Shown: one piece after another, positions 37,496 to 48,593 of the stretch
Position numbering within the stretch: position 1 is the first letter of the stretch
How the letters are laid out: each line of letters begins with the position of its first letter
DNA from: Sweltsa coloradensis
Lineage: Eukaryota > Arthropoda > Insecta > Plecoptera > Chloroperlidae
Reading direction: 5' to 3'
Assembly (NCBI GenBank): GCA_024449915.1
Contig: JAMZAV010000353.1
Coordinates: 372,001 to 436,000, forward strand
DNA: 64,000 nt
Program-made: the position numbers and the translations under genes
The notes under the pieces: generated by a model
Database searches by the model: none
Told to the model about the DNA's origin: nothing
The model's input: the letters and a program-made list of their open reading frames with translations, nothing else

Positions 37496-38251
37496 GTTTT
37501 ACTAATGGTATTTGGCAACAATAAGGAATAATACGAGACAAATCTCATGTTCGCAATTTGAAACCCATCAAGTAAATTTTTTATAAGAATTTAAATTAAT
37601 TTAATACTTTTTTAATGCTTATTTAAAACAGAGACGTTTATCACGGAATCACGGTGCAAATCGTTTGGTGTTTTCTTTGAATCTTTTCAAAATTAAAGTA
37701 ACGTAATAAGTTCTGACCAAAATAATTATCAGTTATGATTCGTGCAAAATCACGATCCAAAAACTGAAATGTATTATGTTTAATTTTCTAGGTTTGTTAC
37801 AAAGAAATGTATAATATGTAATATCATAATAATTGTAATGACACGGCAAGTGCGTCATTTTTTTTATATATAACGTCTATCCTTTTCAGTTAAAAACTGA
37901 TATACTAAGGAGGACAACTAAATAAATCTAATTACATAGATGAAGACACAAGAGTGAACTACAGTTAAGTAAATACTTGAAATACTAGGCTAATATTACA
38001 ACAACAACAACAACGTATTAAAAACACTACAATTTTGGTAAAAAAATTCAAAAAGGATATGAAATGCAATAAATTATTGAAACAAATAATAAAAAGGCGT
38101 GGAAGAAAAAGGGGGGAAATGAAAAAATCAACAAAAAAACGAATAGAAAAACTCTGGAGATGCTTTTTCTCTCATAAGAAAGTGAACGAACATTCAATGT
38201 TTGTAGCTCTCAATAATTATATTCAATAATAATATTCAATAAATTGTATTT
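37496..38251. other. AT-rich intergenic sequence
   Basis: No gene recognised. A lysine-rich 64-codon frame at 38,035-38,229 reflects an A-rich tract. Confidence 0.45.
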
Positions 38252-38300
38252 AGAGTCTACCCACTCAGTTATGTAACTGATTTTCAGCTCTGACTTATAG
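38252..38300 (+). repeat. small dispersed repeat D
   Basis: AGAGTCTACCCACTCAGTT, then ATGTAACTGATTTTCAG, matching 60,211-60,280 and the minus copy at 26,655-26,715. Confidence 0.7.
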
Positions 38301-38716
38301 TTTGTATTTTACTGTGAGCCCTATGGCTACTTAACATTTATTTGATTCAATACAGAAAATTAATGCCTTCTGCAAAACTTCCCTTACACACCAACAAAAC
38401 CTATAGTTATAAATTATCTTGTGCGTACAAGACTATAGCTCTGGGTATCAGGCCCATGGAAGCATGAAAGCAAGCAATTAATTTTTGTTCGTATCTTCAC
38501 AAAGCTTTCATATACGCCTGAGCATCCTAACCGTTACCATGCACGTTAAGACGCCCATGTAAATTAGCAAACAAGAGTTTTCACGGTGAAGCAGTTTGCT
38601 TTGATCTTACCGAGTGTAAAATGCGAAATAGGCAATGACAAACTGATGAGGTCTCGACGTTGTTAGCAGCGCATATCTCGTTCAGAGAGGCAGAGTGGAA
38701 AAGTGAAGCGGTAGTA

Positions 38717-39120
38717 ATTTATTCAAGGGGACGTAGTCATACTCGACTCGAGACATTGTTCAGCTGGAAACGACGGCCCAGTGAATTTTGAGGACTCTTA
38801 TCTTTAACTTGCGATGACTCAGGGAGATGAGTTTTTAGTTATTCAGACCCAAGGATGTTTTATGGTCACAGCGTACGCGCATTGAGTAAAATGCTCGTTT
38901 CTAGGCTTATTTTAAGCAAGGTATATTTATTCAAGGCGACGTAGTCATACTTGAGACGTTGTTCAGATAGAAACGACGGGCTAGTGAATTTTGAGGACTC
39001 TTATCTTTAACTTGTGCTGACTCAGGGAGTTGAGTTTCGAGTTATTCAGACCCAAGGATGTTTTATGGTCACAGCGTACGCGCATTGAGTAAAATGCTCG
39101 TTTCTAGGCTTATCTTAAAG
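38717..39120. repeat. about 200-base tandem duplication
   Basis: The unit at 38,717-38,924 (ATTTATTCAAGG...TTTCTAGGCTTATTTTAA) is repeated at 38,925-39,120 with scattered substitutions and small deletions. No coding frame persists through both units. Function unknown. Confidence 0.85.
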
Positions 39121-39144
39121 TAAATTGTATTTATTTTGTATTTT

Positions 39145-39852
39145 TTCCAATACAAATCCGGAATGTTTTTTTTTTTTTTTTCTTTCTTTCTTTTTTTTTG
39201 TATTTTTGTCTGTTTGTCCACCGATTCCGCTAACACATAATCCGATTGCGATGAAATTTTATGGAGGCCTTCTAATCTTGAACTTAGAACTGCCACGTTT
39301 TTGAGCGCAATCGAAAAATTTTTCTCATGAAAATCGCAATTTTACGATTTTTTTAAATTTTTAAAAAATTTCTTCGACTTATAACACCTACATGCTTTAT
39401 CCGATTTAATGATTTTTGCACAGAACCTTTATTTTATGATTTAGATATTTTGTGAAATTGAGCGCAATTGAAAAATATTTATCATAAAATCGAAATTTTA
39501 CAGGTTTTTTCTTTTTAAACAACTCTTTGACTTTAACACCTACATGCTTTATCCGATCGTAATCATTTTTTCGCAGAACCTTTATTTTATGAATTTATGT
39601 ATAGTGTAAAATTTGAGCGCAATCGAGAAATTATTTTTATGAAAATCGCAAATTTTACGATTTTTTTTAACAATTACGATATAAAAATAAAAAAATAAAG
39701 TAATTTTTAATTTCATTTAATTTAATTTAAAAAAAATTTCACTAAGTAATGATTTTTGCCACAGAACAACAGAAAATTCGCATAACACATGGCAGCTCAA
39801 TGCACCAATTACGCTCATCCAACAACGCGGCGGGACTTAAGCGTTTTCCTAG
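39145..39852 (+). mobile_element. HINE family A, 5'-truncated copy
   Basis: Begins within the head (AAATCCGGAATGTTTTTT), lacks GGATGAGCG, has two further modules, and ends with the inverted start, hairpin and CCTAG at 39,849-39,852, followed by T. It abuts LINE-like sequence. Confidence 0.75.
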
Positions 39853-39989
39853 TTTTTATTATCACAATGGATTATCGTTTGATTTGCTTATATTCTGTAG
39901 TTTGTACTCGTAACTTCGCTACAAGTATTGTAGTACTATATGTTTTCTTATATAATTATGTTTTTATGCATCATGTCTCCTTGATTGGA

Positions 39990-40178
39990 ATTTAAATTTA
40001 ATTTTCTACTGCGCTGCCCACACACAGGGTGTTACCCTATGTGGGCTTCTTTTTTTTTCTCTCTAGAATGTTAATGTGTAGTAGTTTTTGTCTTGTTATT
40101 TTTAATATTGCATGGTAAATGGTTTAATGTATTTATAAAAAAAGAATAAAATTTATTGAAATTGAATTGAATTGAATT
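39990..40178 (+). mobile_element. 3' end of a LINE with (TTGAA)n tail
   Basis: A stem-loop GCCCACA...AGGGT-GTT-ACCCT...TGTGGGC (40,016-40,046), a T-rich stretch, AATAAA and a short tail of ATTGA/ATTGAATTGAA repeats. This is the usual look of the 3' untranslated end of a 5'-truncated insect LINE of Jockey/CR1 type. No ORF2 is left, so the clade is not determined. Confidence 0.5.
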
Positions 40179-42369
40179 CCATGGATTCGCCCTTAAATCT
40201 CCCGTGGAGCCCTTCTGAATTCCTTTATAAAATACATTATTATTTCGTTTGTGATTTGTGTTAGTACAGATATTCGATTGCACTCTTGAATAATTATAAA
40301 TTCTGATATCGCTGGTTATAATTCTTCTTTTCGACTGCACTCCAGAATAATGAGTATAACAACGTTAGTTAATACCACTTTCTGACTGCTCTCTAGAATA
40401 ATGACCATGATAACTCTTGTCTATACGAGTAGAACTTTCCACTAGCTTAATTGGGCAGTATTTCCTAATAATTTTGTGCAATATCAGTGGAAATGATCGC
40501 GTTTATTCCCATTAATAAAATGGTTACATCAATTTTAGAAAGAATCAAGCTTCTGTTTAATAAGAGCATCATTATGTCTTGATCTCAAACATTAACACTG
40601 CAACCTCACAACCTCTCTCAGCAACAAAAAATATTTACTTTGAACTACACAATCTTACATTATTTGTTTTATGGATTAAGATTTATTTCAATACTTTATT
40701 CACTCGTTTGACGCTTTGAAACGACGTTTGAATTCCGTGCAAACTTGTCGTTTATTTATTCATGTCTGTATTTCCGTGTAGTAGTGTGTGAAACAGGGCC
40801 GAGATAAACGTGACTTGATTTTCCTGACAGTCAGTCAGTCAGTCACGCTAAAGAGCTCGGAAACAAAGGTCTCAAAGTAATTGAAGTGTTTCTCACGCCT
40901 CAGCTGGACCCTGAGTGATGTCTGCCTCTGACGTTTGATGTGTTTCACATTCAATTTGCACTTAACGTGATGGGAAGGAACCCGAGTCTGTATGTTAATA
41001 CTCATTGCCGACAACAAGCAGGGACTTGTCTTGTTGCTGTATCAGGGCGGGGAATACAAGCCAGACATCAAAGTTGTGTAAAATACACGTTTTATAAAAG
41101 AGGAACAATGTTACTTCTCAAGGACATTATACTCTCACAATACAAAACAATAAGATTTAATGAAGTAATATAAAAATTTATTTACCACTTTGTAACAAGT
41201 ATTTCATTTTTAGGTAAAGTCTTCAACGTTTGGAATTATCTTTTTTTAAGTTATTGTACTTAAAACTAAATCAATTATTAGTTTTCAACAAGAAAAAGTT
41301 ATTTATCTGAATTAATATTGTGATAATTATTAGTATGGAATTTTAATGCACATACATGGTGGATGAATAACATGTAAACTTCATAAACGTAAAGAATGAT
41401 TACATGTTTTTCAAACATATGCCCGCTTTAAAGACATCCATAAAATGTTATCTAAGTTGCAAGGTGGACTAACACTTTTATTTTATTAAAAAAGTGTGAA
41501 CGAATTGCTTGAACGTTTTGACGCAACCATTACATTTAGTAAATGGATTTTTTTGTTAAAGATTTTTATTGAATACTCGATTTCCTGAAACAACAGGTTT
41601 TGTTTTGGCTCTTTCATTGGTTCTTTTTCGAAGTTCATGTTGATAAGTTAAGAGTTTCAAACTTATCCCAATACGTACGGAAGTAAATTCTTAAACTGTG
41701 ACCAAGTTTCTTCGAAAACAAAATACCTTAACACCCATTTAACAAAAGTTTTAATTTAGTATTACGAAAGCGTTTAAGTTGTAAGCTACAGACTAACTTA
41801 AATGGTGCATGGGATTTTAAACTTGGAAAAGTCAGATAAAGCTTTTATATCCCTGTTAGTAAATGCTTCAAGTTTAAATAATATATAGCCTGTTAAAATG
41901 TGTATTTTTTATTAGTTACCCATGACATAAAAATTTAGCTTTTACAATGACTTAACAATGAATTACAATATTACAGTTGCAAATCGTATCTGCACACAAA
42001 TAAAATGATATCACATTCAGTTAAAAATAAATGTTATTAATGTGTGAGTATTATAAAATGACTTTACAAAGTTGTAACATTACAAAAATCTTTTCGACGG
42101 TAAATATATGTTACAAAATTAAATTAAAAAATTGTTAACGTTAATGATGTCAATAAAATAAAGTAGCAGTACTAGTAGTAGTAACAGTAGTAGCAGTAAG
42201 TAGTAACATACTATATTATCCATATTCCGTAAGTATGGGCTTCCTTTAAGTAATCTGCTTTAATCATCAGAGTGTGATCCAATTTTTGTATGTGTGCCAC
42301 CAGGCGTATACCAGATTTGTTTTGTATCTTTGATTATTGTTTCCAGATATTAACAGCAAAACCCAACCC
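40179..42369. other. AT-rich intergenic sequence
   Basis: No gene recognised. A (GTA/GCA)n tract lies at about 42,164-42,207. Confidence 0.45.
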
Positions 42370-42438
42370 AACAACATAAAATGTCGTCCAGCCCGGGAGA
42401 GCAAGGCTAACCAAGCCAGACCCGGAGCCTCCACCAAA
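42370..42438 (-). repeat. GGTGGAGG..CCGGGT repeat, minus copy
   Basis: On the minus strand: TTTGGTGGAGGCTCCGGGT, then CTGGCTTGG, then CGGGCTGGACGAC. Homologous to the unit at 37,428. It is the only copy on the minus strand. Confidence 0.55.
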
Positions 42439-43106
42439 TGTACACGTAAATGCACATTAATACATTATATCAACCCACCAGCTTCTAGTAAGTGATACGA
42501 CGTAGCTTAAACATAATATTTTAATAAAAATATGTGTTTACAATCGGCAATTTACTAAGTATATTGCCGAACAAGTCTTGTTGATTTGGAAATAAAATTG
42601 AAGACTTTTATTTGTTCCTTGTAACATTTAATAAGTTAGTGCAAAAAAATTTCTATTTTATTTCAATATAACCAAACTGTTTTATAAATCTCAGCTTTTA
42701 CAATATTACTCGTTTATTTATCTCGGAGCTTTAAAGATTTGACTTTAAATTTTAAAAAAATCCAAGAAAAAGTTCATAAAGAGAGTCCGATTTTAAATTT
42801 CTCATAATTGTTCTGTGTGAAGTGGCCATATAGAAGATATTAAAGGACTTCAATATTAACATTTTAAGAACGACTCTCAACTGTTAATTCGTCTCCTCTT
42901 TATCTTCAAAGATGATCAAATTGCGACTTATTGGTGTCATTCTTTAGAATTCGTCCTCAAAGTTGGTTTCTTGAGTATCTTTAAACAAAAGGTAAAAATA
43001 TGAACACTTAATTGTTCGAAATGATGATCGAATATAACATTTACTCTATCTTCCTGAAATCAATGTTAAATGTATTTCTCATCTTCATTTCATGTTACCC
43101 TTCATT
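42439..43106. other. AT-rich intergenic sequence
   Basis: No gene or repeat recognised. Confidence 0.45.
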
Positions 43107-43665
43107 GGATGAGCGAAGCGAAGACTTCAATTTCACTGACCCCCAAAAACATTAGCTCGGGTGTTTTTTTTGTTTTTTTTATTTGTTCGCTCTCTACCGG
43201 GCAAACGGCATATACGATCTTGATGAAAATTGGAGGAGACCTTTGAAATCTCTAAACTTTCACCTGCCACGTTGTTGGGTACAATCGAATAAATATTTTA
43301 ATGAATATCGTACTTTTACGATTTTTTTCGATTTTAAGTGGGATTTTTTCGTGACATTTAAGCCGATTCTGACCGAACGGGTGTGGCTACAACATTCATA
43401 TTTTACATGGACATTAAGGTCTTTTAGTTAGTACTTTTTAAAGAAAAAGTTGGAAAAGTTAGCCAGAATTCATAGAAATAATGGTTTTAAAATGATTTTT
43501 TTGAGGTGTATAACAATTAACAAGTAACAATAAAAACTTGACAACAATCACTACAATGCGTTAAAAAAGCACTTGCAAAAGTAAAGAGATCCCACGCAAA
43601 CTAAAAACTTACAAAACAGCTCATCCATCAACGCGACTAAAAAAAGCTTTCGCGAAGCGGCCTAG
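43107..43665 (+). mobile_element. HINE family C, full copy
   Basis: Starts GGATGAGCGAAGCGAAGACTT after a T. The body is distinct from family A (CACTGACCCCCAAAAAC, TTAAGCCGATTCTGACCGAAC). It ends AGCTCATCCATCAACGCG...CGCGAAGCGGCCTAG. Shares start, inverted start and CCTAG end with family A but not the middle. Second copy at 53,345-54,113. Confidence 0.75.
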
Positions 43666-44311
43666 TAATACAACGAAGTTTTAAAACATTTCTGAACACA
43701 TTTATCTGAAAACGCAGCCGATCGTTTCGGAAACGATATTTTAGAATCGCGTATTTCCTTGTCGGCCGCATCCGTCTTCCAAACCACTCCCGAGATGGCT
43801 TCGTATATCCTCTAAGTGACTCGGGACAACAAATATGATTTCAGACGGAGCTATCCAGGGAATCGAACAGAGTTTCGGTTTTATTTTATTTCCGATCCGT
43901 TTCCCGTTTCCCGTTTCCGAGTTCTCGTGATTGTTTCAGCTCGAGAGTTTTAGCTCGTCAAGAATAAAAACCCGTGTTTATTGTTCGTTTGTTCTTTTGA
44001 AGAACAGGATCGTTATGTTTGATATGACAATCTTACTTCCAAGATAAAACAAAATCACCCAGAGCACCTAGATTAAGACCTAGTAAGAATATTACACGAT
44101 CTACAAAAAAAAAGTAAAGACAAAGTAAATATTATTATCTTAATGCAGAGTTAATAGTTTCAAACGAGATCTAGCAAAACAAACATGCTAAATAGCATTC
44201 TTATTTTGTCATAATTTCATCACTACCAATTTCCACACGCCCCCCTCCCCTTCCCCACCCCCCACCCCCAAAAAAAAACACGCACACACGCACGTGCACA
44301 CACTTATTAAG
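43666..44311. other. intergenic sequence with a C-rich tract
   Basis: No gene recognised. C-rich and CA-rich simple sequence lies at about 44,237-44,305. Confidence 0.45.
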
Positions 44312-44541
44312 TATTTTTTTTTTCAAAACCAGAAACATGTTACGAACATTGTTCTCCGCAGAGCGGCTAAGGGTGACAATGCAAGATCGTTTTCAATCGG
44401 GGGCACACTTTGACGATCTGCTTCACCCCCTTTGCCAACAGCACGTGGTGTTCCCAAGTGGTCACCCACTCAAGTACCGACTACGCCCGACGTTGCTTAA
44501 CTTCGGTGATCTATCGATAATAACATGGCAAGGCCGTTGGC
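44312..44541 (-). mobile_element. 5S rRNA-headed SINE with A-tail
   Basis: The minus strand at 44,541 to 44,433 is a 5S rRNA-like head of about 109 bases: it starts GCCAACGGCC, contains GATCACCGAAGTTAAGCAACG and the internal-promoter-like GGGTGACCACTTGGGAACACC, and ends GTGCTGTTGGC. Compared with animal 5S rRNA from memory, about 10 bases are missing and the 5' third is diverged, while the A-box to C-box region is well kept. It is followed by about 100 bases of unrelated body (GGTGAAGCAGATCG...) and a run of 10 A. That order is of a SINE3-type element, not a solitary 5S pseudogene. The plus-strand frame at 44,337-44,594 is its antisense. Confidence 0.7.
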
Positions 44542-44545
44542 AAAA

Positions 44546-44697
44546 TGTAATTGTTAATGAATTTAATATTGTAATGTATTGTTATTATGTTTAGTAGGTT
44601 GCTAGACACTAGAAATGTGGATGATCTTTGCCCTTTTCTAGTAACCTATAACGATTTCATGTGTAAAACAATAAATGAATAAAACTTATTTGAACTT
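44546..44697 (+). mobile_element. possible LINE 3' end
   Basis: AT-rich sequence ending AATAAATGAATAAAACTTATTTG resembles the 3' tail of a LINE. It starts directly at the 5' border of the 5S-headed SINE on the other strand. Weak evidence. Confidence 0.25.
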
Positions 44698-45049
44698 TGA
44701 GTGTCACACAAGTCTATCAAATTGTTTTCGAATCGTCTAAATGAAGCCTCTCGTTAAAACCTTTCACCTGAATTTAAACGGTTTCCTAACAGATTGGATT
44801 GAGTTGAAATAACCTGTTAAAGTTTGGAGTTGGATTTAAAACTTTATATCCAGCTATTAACAATTAGTTTAAAAGTCCATACGCCGCAGTAAGCCCGTTG
44901 TGTCGGTGTTTTTTAATGTTCAAAAATAACAAAATTCCCCAAATAAAAACGAATCAAATTATCAACAATAGTTTTCAGAATTGAGGAATCGTTTGTGAAA
45001 ACTTCGACATTTATTTGTTTTTATTTAATCATTACTTCTGTAGCAATGG
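44698..45049. other. AT-rich intergenic sequence
   Basis: No gene or repeat recognised. Confidence 0.45.
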
Positions 45050-45450
45050 GGATACTAGCTAGAGAGAACATTTTTTGTATGGATTGTGGAAAGATATTGA
45101 TATTTCGATAAGATATCAATATGCGGGAATATTTTCGATATCGATATTTTAGACTCCGTATCGAAATATTGAAATTTATTTTTTAAATGTTCAAATTTCG
45201 AAAATCATTAAAAACTAGAACAAGGACAGGAATTTTGGAAATGTTAAATTGCATAAATATATCGGTTTCTTCAAGTTTCGGTTCCCATGCTAAATTATTA
45301 TGGTGGAGGTGACGGGTACCTAAAGTAAATTTGAGCGGATTCTTACAACTGCTAGAAGTGCCGGGTCATTCAGCGCAAGTGTGAGAACGTAAACATCGTT
45401 ATTCATTTTGTCGATTTTGGCCCACATTGTCAATAGTAGGTAGGCTTACT
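45050..45450 (+). repeat. repeat E: GATATC-rich block with paired GTGCCGGGT motifs
   Basis: Rich in ATCGATAT words, including an inverted pair ATATTGATAT...ATATCAATAT near 45,095-45,123. It then carries GGTGGAGGTGACGGGTA (45,301-45,317) and, about 50 bases on, GAAGTGCCGGGTCATT followed by CGCAAGT and AACGTAAACATCGTTATTCATTTT. The same two-motif order recurs at 48,233-48,345. Confidence 0.55.
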
Positions 45451-48149
45451 TTGATACGTTTTGTTGTTCCTTCAAAAACCAATTTTCACGAATAATAACA
45501 TTCATATATTTCCATATCGATAAGGAAAATTGAATGATATGTCATACTCATAGCCCAACTAGAATCTTTATTTATGAACGTCATTTCTGCTGCTCTCCGA
45601 ACACAGTACTAAAATTAATTGATATTTATTATTTATGTAATGCACGGTGAATGGGTTAGCAAATATCCAAGTTTCTGAGTTTAAACCCGTAATCGTTAAC
45701 ATGGAAACAAGCCAAGGAAACTTCCTAGCTGAAATTTCTCATTTCCTGTCAACATTGCCAAATGAAGGAATAAAGCGTCTTGAAATCGATAGTGCGTTTA
45801 GTAGAAGGATTTCCTCACTTTAGTTATAATGTCTTCCAGTTTCATGACAACATCACATTCATGCATAATATTTTATTTGGTATTATGTATTGAAACACGA
45901 TTTTTGTATGGGTGGATAGGGTTCTAGATGAAAAGTTTTATCTACTCAATTTGCATATTAATATCTTTATTTGTTATAAATATAAAAATACAATGGCGGT
46001 GCTTAAAAACACGCGATGATAATAGCATTGTGTTGTGGCGTGTTGTTCATGCCATCACCCACAGTAACCTCTCATGGAGCTTCACTGGCGACTTACTTAT
46101 TGTCTGTCTGGAGTTCATTTTGTTTGTTTCTCCCAATCACAGAATCCGCCATCGTAAAACTTGGCACTGGAGAAACAAGAAAAGAGAGATGCATTATGAT
46201 TAGAAACATAACAGGAACACTGCAAGGACTTGTCAAGTTGTTTATTTGGTTTTAAGGCCTGCATTGAGTCGAACACTGTCCTAGATTCTCAAGTGACTCT
46301 AACGTACAAGGCAATAGTTTAGTTCATTTCATTTTATTCATTTCAAAATAATCTAGTGGGAAAATTATTTATTTATTTAAAGTATTTTTTGGATAAAATC
46401 TTGTCCGGATGACTTTAAAAATGAATTAATTAACAGAAATATAAAAATTTATGTTTGAACTAATATTTCTCCATTTTTGAACTAACGCTTTTTGAACTAA
46501 TGCACCTACAGGAGTCTTTCTCGATTAAATGAAATTTAGAAACAAATATTTAAATATGTTGAGAAAAAAACTTCTAATATTCTCACACCAGTTTTTCGTC
46601 GCAAAACCATTTTTTGCCGCAGTGGATAACCTGGTTTCAACGAACATCCAGTAGACAAGTGAGAATAGTGGAATTATGAGAGGCCTACTATAAATTCAGT
46701 GGTGAGAGCCTACGCAAGTTTGATATATTATTCGTGGCGAGAGTAACTTGTCTGTTAGTATGTGACGGCATGCATAATCATTCCTACGCATTTCAACTTC
46801 CATTATGTCCTTTCAACGAGATTGCTAAATCAACATGGTCTAAAATAATATCATTCACGTACAAAACTCCTTTGATAAATGACACAGTTCTTAAGAAATG
46901 GACAGTTTTTAAAGAGTAACTCCGCGATCCTCAAGACACTTTGTTTTGTATTTTTTTTATCGATTCATCTGTTAGTTGTTTCATTCGTTTAGCTTCCATC
47001 ATGTCATTATAATGTCAAATATTGTTTTTGGTAAAAAAAAACAAAAAAACACGTCGAACAGTTACAATAAGAACTACTTACACTATATTAAACCCAGCAA
47101 CTATTTAAAGTTGCTCATGTATAATAATTGGACGCGAAAGAAAAAATGAATTTGATAAAAGAGAGTAAGACAATTTCCTATTTCAAGGAGCAGTTACGCG
47201 AGTAATTTGGTTCTTCTTGGATAAACAATGTTCAAGTAAATTTAATGTGAAATCGTGTGCCTCAAGGCATATTACTGTTGACTTTGGATAACGAGGAATG
47301 GAGCTTGGTGCAGTTACAGAACCCGACGAACGCAGTCAGTCCAGTGTAAGCGCTCGACATTCCAATTTCAAGAGTTTGAGGATTTAATTTCCTTCGCCGA
47401 CCGCCATGACATGACTGACGTGTGCAAAGAATTCTCTCTGCCTTGCTCACACCAAACCCTTGCATTGAGGGATGCTGTCTGACAGACATCCGAAACATTC
47501 AGAATATACCATATGGGTGGGTATATTCTAGAGAACTCAAGTTTTTATACAATTACAATCTCATATTAATTGATATTGTGTTTATAATTTTATAGTGTCA
47601 TCATTAAAGGAGCCATTGCATTTTCTTGGATACTGTGTTTATATGTAAGATACATAATTTGTTTGTGTTCTTGCAAATGGATTGATAATTTTTTTTAAAT
47701 ATAGATTTTATATTTATATTTTATGCATAGAAAAGAAAAAAAATCAGTCATAAAAATTATTGTTATTAAACTATCTCCCTGTTGGAACACCCGTGAAATA
47801 TGTTTTGCTTATGTTAAAACCGAAGTTCATAACGTTACTACCACTGACTTCCGCACAAACAGTTTGCAAAGAAGGACCATGCTAACTCTTCTACAAAATG
47901 CACACAACTCTGAATTTGAGGATGATTGTCTTTCATGTTTTATAATTGTGCATGTTAAAGCCTACATCACATAAGTGACTTGCTAACTGTGTCGGGGTCA
48001 GAGAGTACTAACACTTATGTGGATGTAGGGCTTTAAACGCTGGACTACAATGGGAGGATCCACAACAGCCACATGTAATCCTAACTGAATGGTTATTTCC
48101 AAGTTTTCCTCTATTTAAGCGAATGCTGGGATTAAGTTTTAATACCAAC
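45451..48149. other. intergenic sequence, possible 3' flank of the rhodanese gene
   Basis: No exon recognised. I looked here on the minus strand for the last rhodanese exon (expected to carry a Gly-Ser-Trp-type motif) and did not find it. Frames at 45,928-46,203 (plus) and 47,262-47,498 (minus) match no family. Confidence 0.4.
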
Positions 48150-48345
48150 TAGGGGTTTGCGAATATCCAAAATTTCGAGTGGAATCAAGTATTTTGCTAC
48201 TCGATATGGTGTATCAAAATATTATTATTATTTTGGTGGAGGTGACGGGTAGCCTATAATAAAAAGGTCCGGTCCAGGTTTGTAAACATTGAGGAGGTGC
48301 CGGGTCATTAAACGCAAGTCAAAATGTAAAAATCGTTATGCATTT
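48150..48345 (+). repeat. repeat E, second copy
   Basis: GGTGGAGGTGACGGGTA at 48,235-48,251 and GGAGGTGCCGGGTCATT at 48,293 onward, followed by AACGCAAGT and AAAATCGTTATGCATTTTT, collinear with 45,301-45,420. It lies in the intron or 3' flank of the rhodanese gene. Confidence 0.6.
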
Positions 48346-48366
48346 TTAAAGCTCATCTTACCAACC

Positions 48367-48424
48367 TGTGCGTGTGCGTGTGCGTGTACTGTGCGTGTGC
48401 GTGTGCGTGTAGTGTGTGCGTGTG
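48367..48424. repeat. (GTGCGT)n microsatellite at an exon border
   Basis: GTGCGT repeats with two interruptions, ending only a few bases before the GTAAGC donor of the rhodanese exon (minus strand). Transcribed on the minus strand it gives CACGCA repeats at the start of the next intron. Confidence 0.9.
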
Positions 48425-48430
48425 GCTTAC

Positions 48431-48593
48431 TTCTTGTATCCCAGCGATATGGAGTTCTCCATGGCAGTGCGAGACCTATTCCCAGACCGACACGAGTAGA
48501 CCAGCGGCGCGTCGAGTCTTGGCTTCTCCAGGTTGTATTTAGCCTGGAACTCTTCGTCAGACAGTCGCTCCAGAGAATACTTGAGCTCGCCCA
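48431..48593 (-). CDS. single-domain rhodanese, exon with active site
   Basis: Second coding exon of a thiosulfate sulfurtransferase-like protein of the TSTD1/Drosophila Hsp67B2 type. The acceptor is GTGTTTCAG at 48,594, and the donor GTAAGC follows 48,431. Its first two bases complete a Leu codon with the preceding exon, giving HIPLGEL, typical of the family. Numbering from the first Met, residues 49-101 follow, including the active-site loop CRSGNRS with the persulfide-forming Cys at 82, then the LGYK element that precedes the last helix. The exon ends with two bases (AA) of the next codon, so the C-terminal part (usually about 15 residues with a Gly-Ser/Ala-Trp motif) must lie in another exon, which I could not find. 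The protein should move sulfane sulfur between thiols. Open frames on both strands at 48,289-48,602 are shadows of this exon. Confidence 0.85.

Noticed and set aside
44337..44594. 85-codon plus-strand frame
   Set aside because: It is antisense to the 5S-headed SINE.
45451..48149. Terminal rhodanese exon
   Set aside because: I searched for a minus-strand Gly-Ser-Trp-type codon pattern behind an acceptor and found none that fits the phase.
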